Shown here in pieces: positions 63,771 through 64,000 of a stretch of DNA of 64,000 bases. The translations under genes were made by a program, and so were the position numbers. Location of the stretch: the NCBI RefSeq assembly GCF_003628125.1, contig NZ_RBZU01000004.1, positions 310,001 through 374,000 on the forward strand, read 5' to 3'. Under the pieces are notes generated by a model, which searched no databases, had not been told where the DNA came from, and was given only the letters and a program-made list of their open reading frames with translations. This DNA is from Pararobbsia silviterrae (GTDB lineage: Bacteria > Pseudomonadota > Gammaproteobacteria > Burkholderiales > Burkholderiaceae). Each line of letters starts with the position of its first letter. Position 1 is the stretch's first letter.

Positions 63771-64000
63771 ATGAACACCCCGCGCACGCCCGCGTCCGCT
63801 TCGGGCGCCGGCTCGCCCGTCAACGTACAGGCACTGATCAACGACAGCCGTTTCGGACCGTTTCAATGGCTGATCTTCGCGATGTGTTTTCTGATCGTCG
63901 TGCTCGACGGTTTCGACACGGCGGCCATCGGTTTCATCGCGCCGTCGCTCGTGGCGCAGTGGGGCGTCGCGAAGCCCGCGCTCGCGCCCGTGCTGAGCGC
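63771..64000 (+). CDS. pcaK: 4-hydroxybenzoate/protocatechuate MFS transporter PcaK, 5' part
   Basis: Only the first 76 residues are inside the window; the gene runs off the right edge. After a ~20-residue cytoplasmic start comes the first membrane helix with the aromatic-acid:H+ symporter (AAHS) motif DGFDTA (46-51) and AIGFIAPSLVAQWG. AGGAGG precedes the ATG. The neighbourhood (pcaQ, pcaHG) supports protocatechuate or 4-hydroxybenzoate uptake; PcaK-like and other AAHS carriers cannot be separated on this fragment. Confidence 0.85.
   Translation, partial: MNTPRTPASASGAGSPVNVQALINDSRFGPFQWLIFAMCFLIVVLDGFDTAAIGFIAPSLVAQWGVAKPALAPVLS

Overview
The window is 64 kb of GC-rich DNA with dense coding on both strands. 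Gene content points to a Burkholderiaceae-type betaproteobacterium: a PhaB-like acetoacetyl-CoA reductase, a nitrate reductase fused to a CysJ-like diflavin module, CerR-type TetR control of an EmrAB/NodT pump, a PcaQ/pcaHG/pcaK cluster and a QuiC1-type fused dehydroshikimate dehydratase. It looks chromosomal. I see no rRNA, tRNA, CRISPR array, prophage or replication origin. The only mobile DNA is one decayed IS3-family remnant.

Layout. 1-4.4 kb: an IclR regulator divergent from an HPPD-like dioxygenase and a QuiC1-like dehydratase/VOC fusion. 4.4-8 kb: a threonine-dehydratase-like enzyme, two small stress-type proteins and an orphan unknown. 8-9.7 kb: an SrpA-like catalase-peroxidase with a cytochrome b561. 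9.9-13.5 kb: branched-chain-type ABC transporter (LivH, a LivM-LivG fusion, LivF) with no binding protein. 13.6-17.2 kb: a GT2 glycosyltransferase, then a second b561 behind an ECF sigma/anti-sigma pair. 17.6-26.5 kb: glutathione reductase, DUF1810, Na+/H+ antiporter and a tripartite efflux operon with divergent TetR. 26.6-31.4 kb: a TPR-like unknown, PhaB, and a shikimate dehydrogenase/MFS transporter operon. 31.8-40.6 kb: nitrate assimilation (leader with an attenuator-like terminator, transporter, NirB, NirD, fused NasA). 40.6-46.5 kb: a three-gene TerB / BrxD-like ATPase / Lhr-like helicase module. 46.8-56.8 kb: accessory genes including a chemoreceptor, flavin enzymes, HPF, a truncated LysR and a truncated globin. 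57.3-61 kb: catalase, a glycosyltransferase and arylamine N-acetyltransferase. 61.1-64 kb: PcaQ, PcaH, PcaG and the start of PcaK.

How they fit. Three separated loci make one pathway: the MFS carrier and AroE-type dehydrogenase (28.5-30.7 kb) would import and oxidise shikimate/quinate, the QuiC1-like enzyme (2.4-4.4 kb) would make protocatechuate, and PcaHG (62-64 kb) would cleave it. A nearly identical 16-bp motif occurs upstream of both the IclR/HPPD pair and the MFS-AroE operon, suggesting a shared regulator. Nitrate assimilation is a complete set ending in a single polypeptide that carries both the molybdenum site and its own electron-delivery domains.

The most unusual items are the TerB-ATPase-helicase module (a candidate DNA-processing or phage-defence system), eight perfect copies of a heptanucleotide just upstream of the nitrate reductase gene, and an IS3-type remnant inserted exactly in the loop of a bidirectional terminator.
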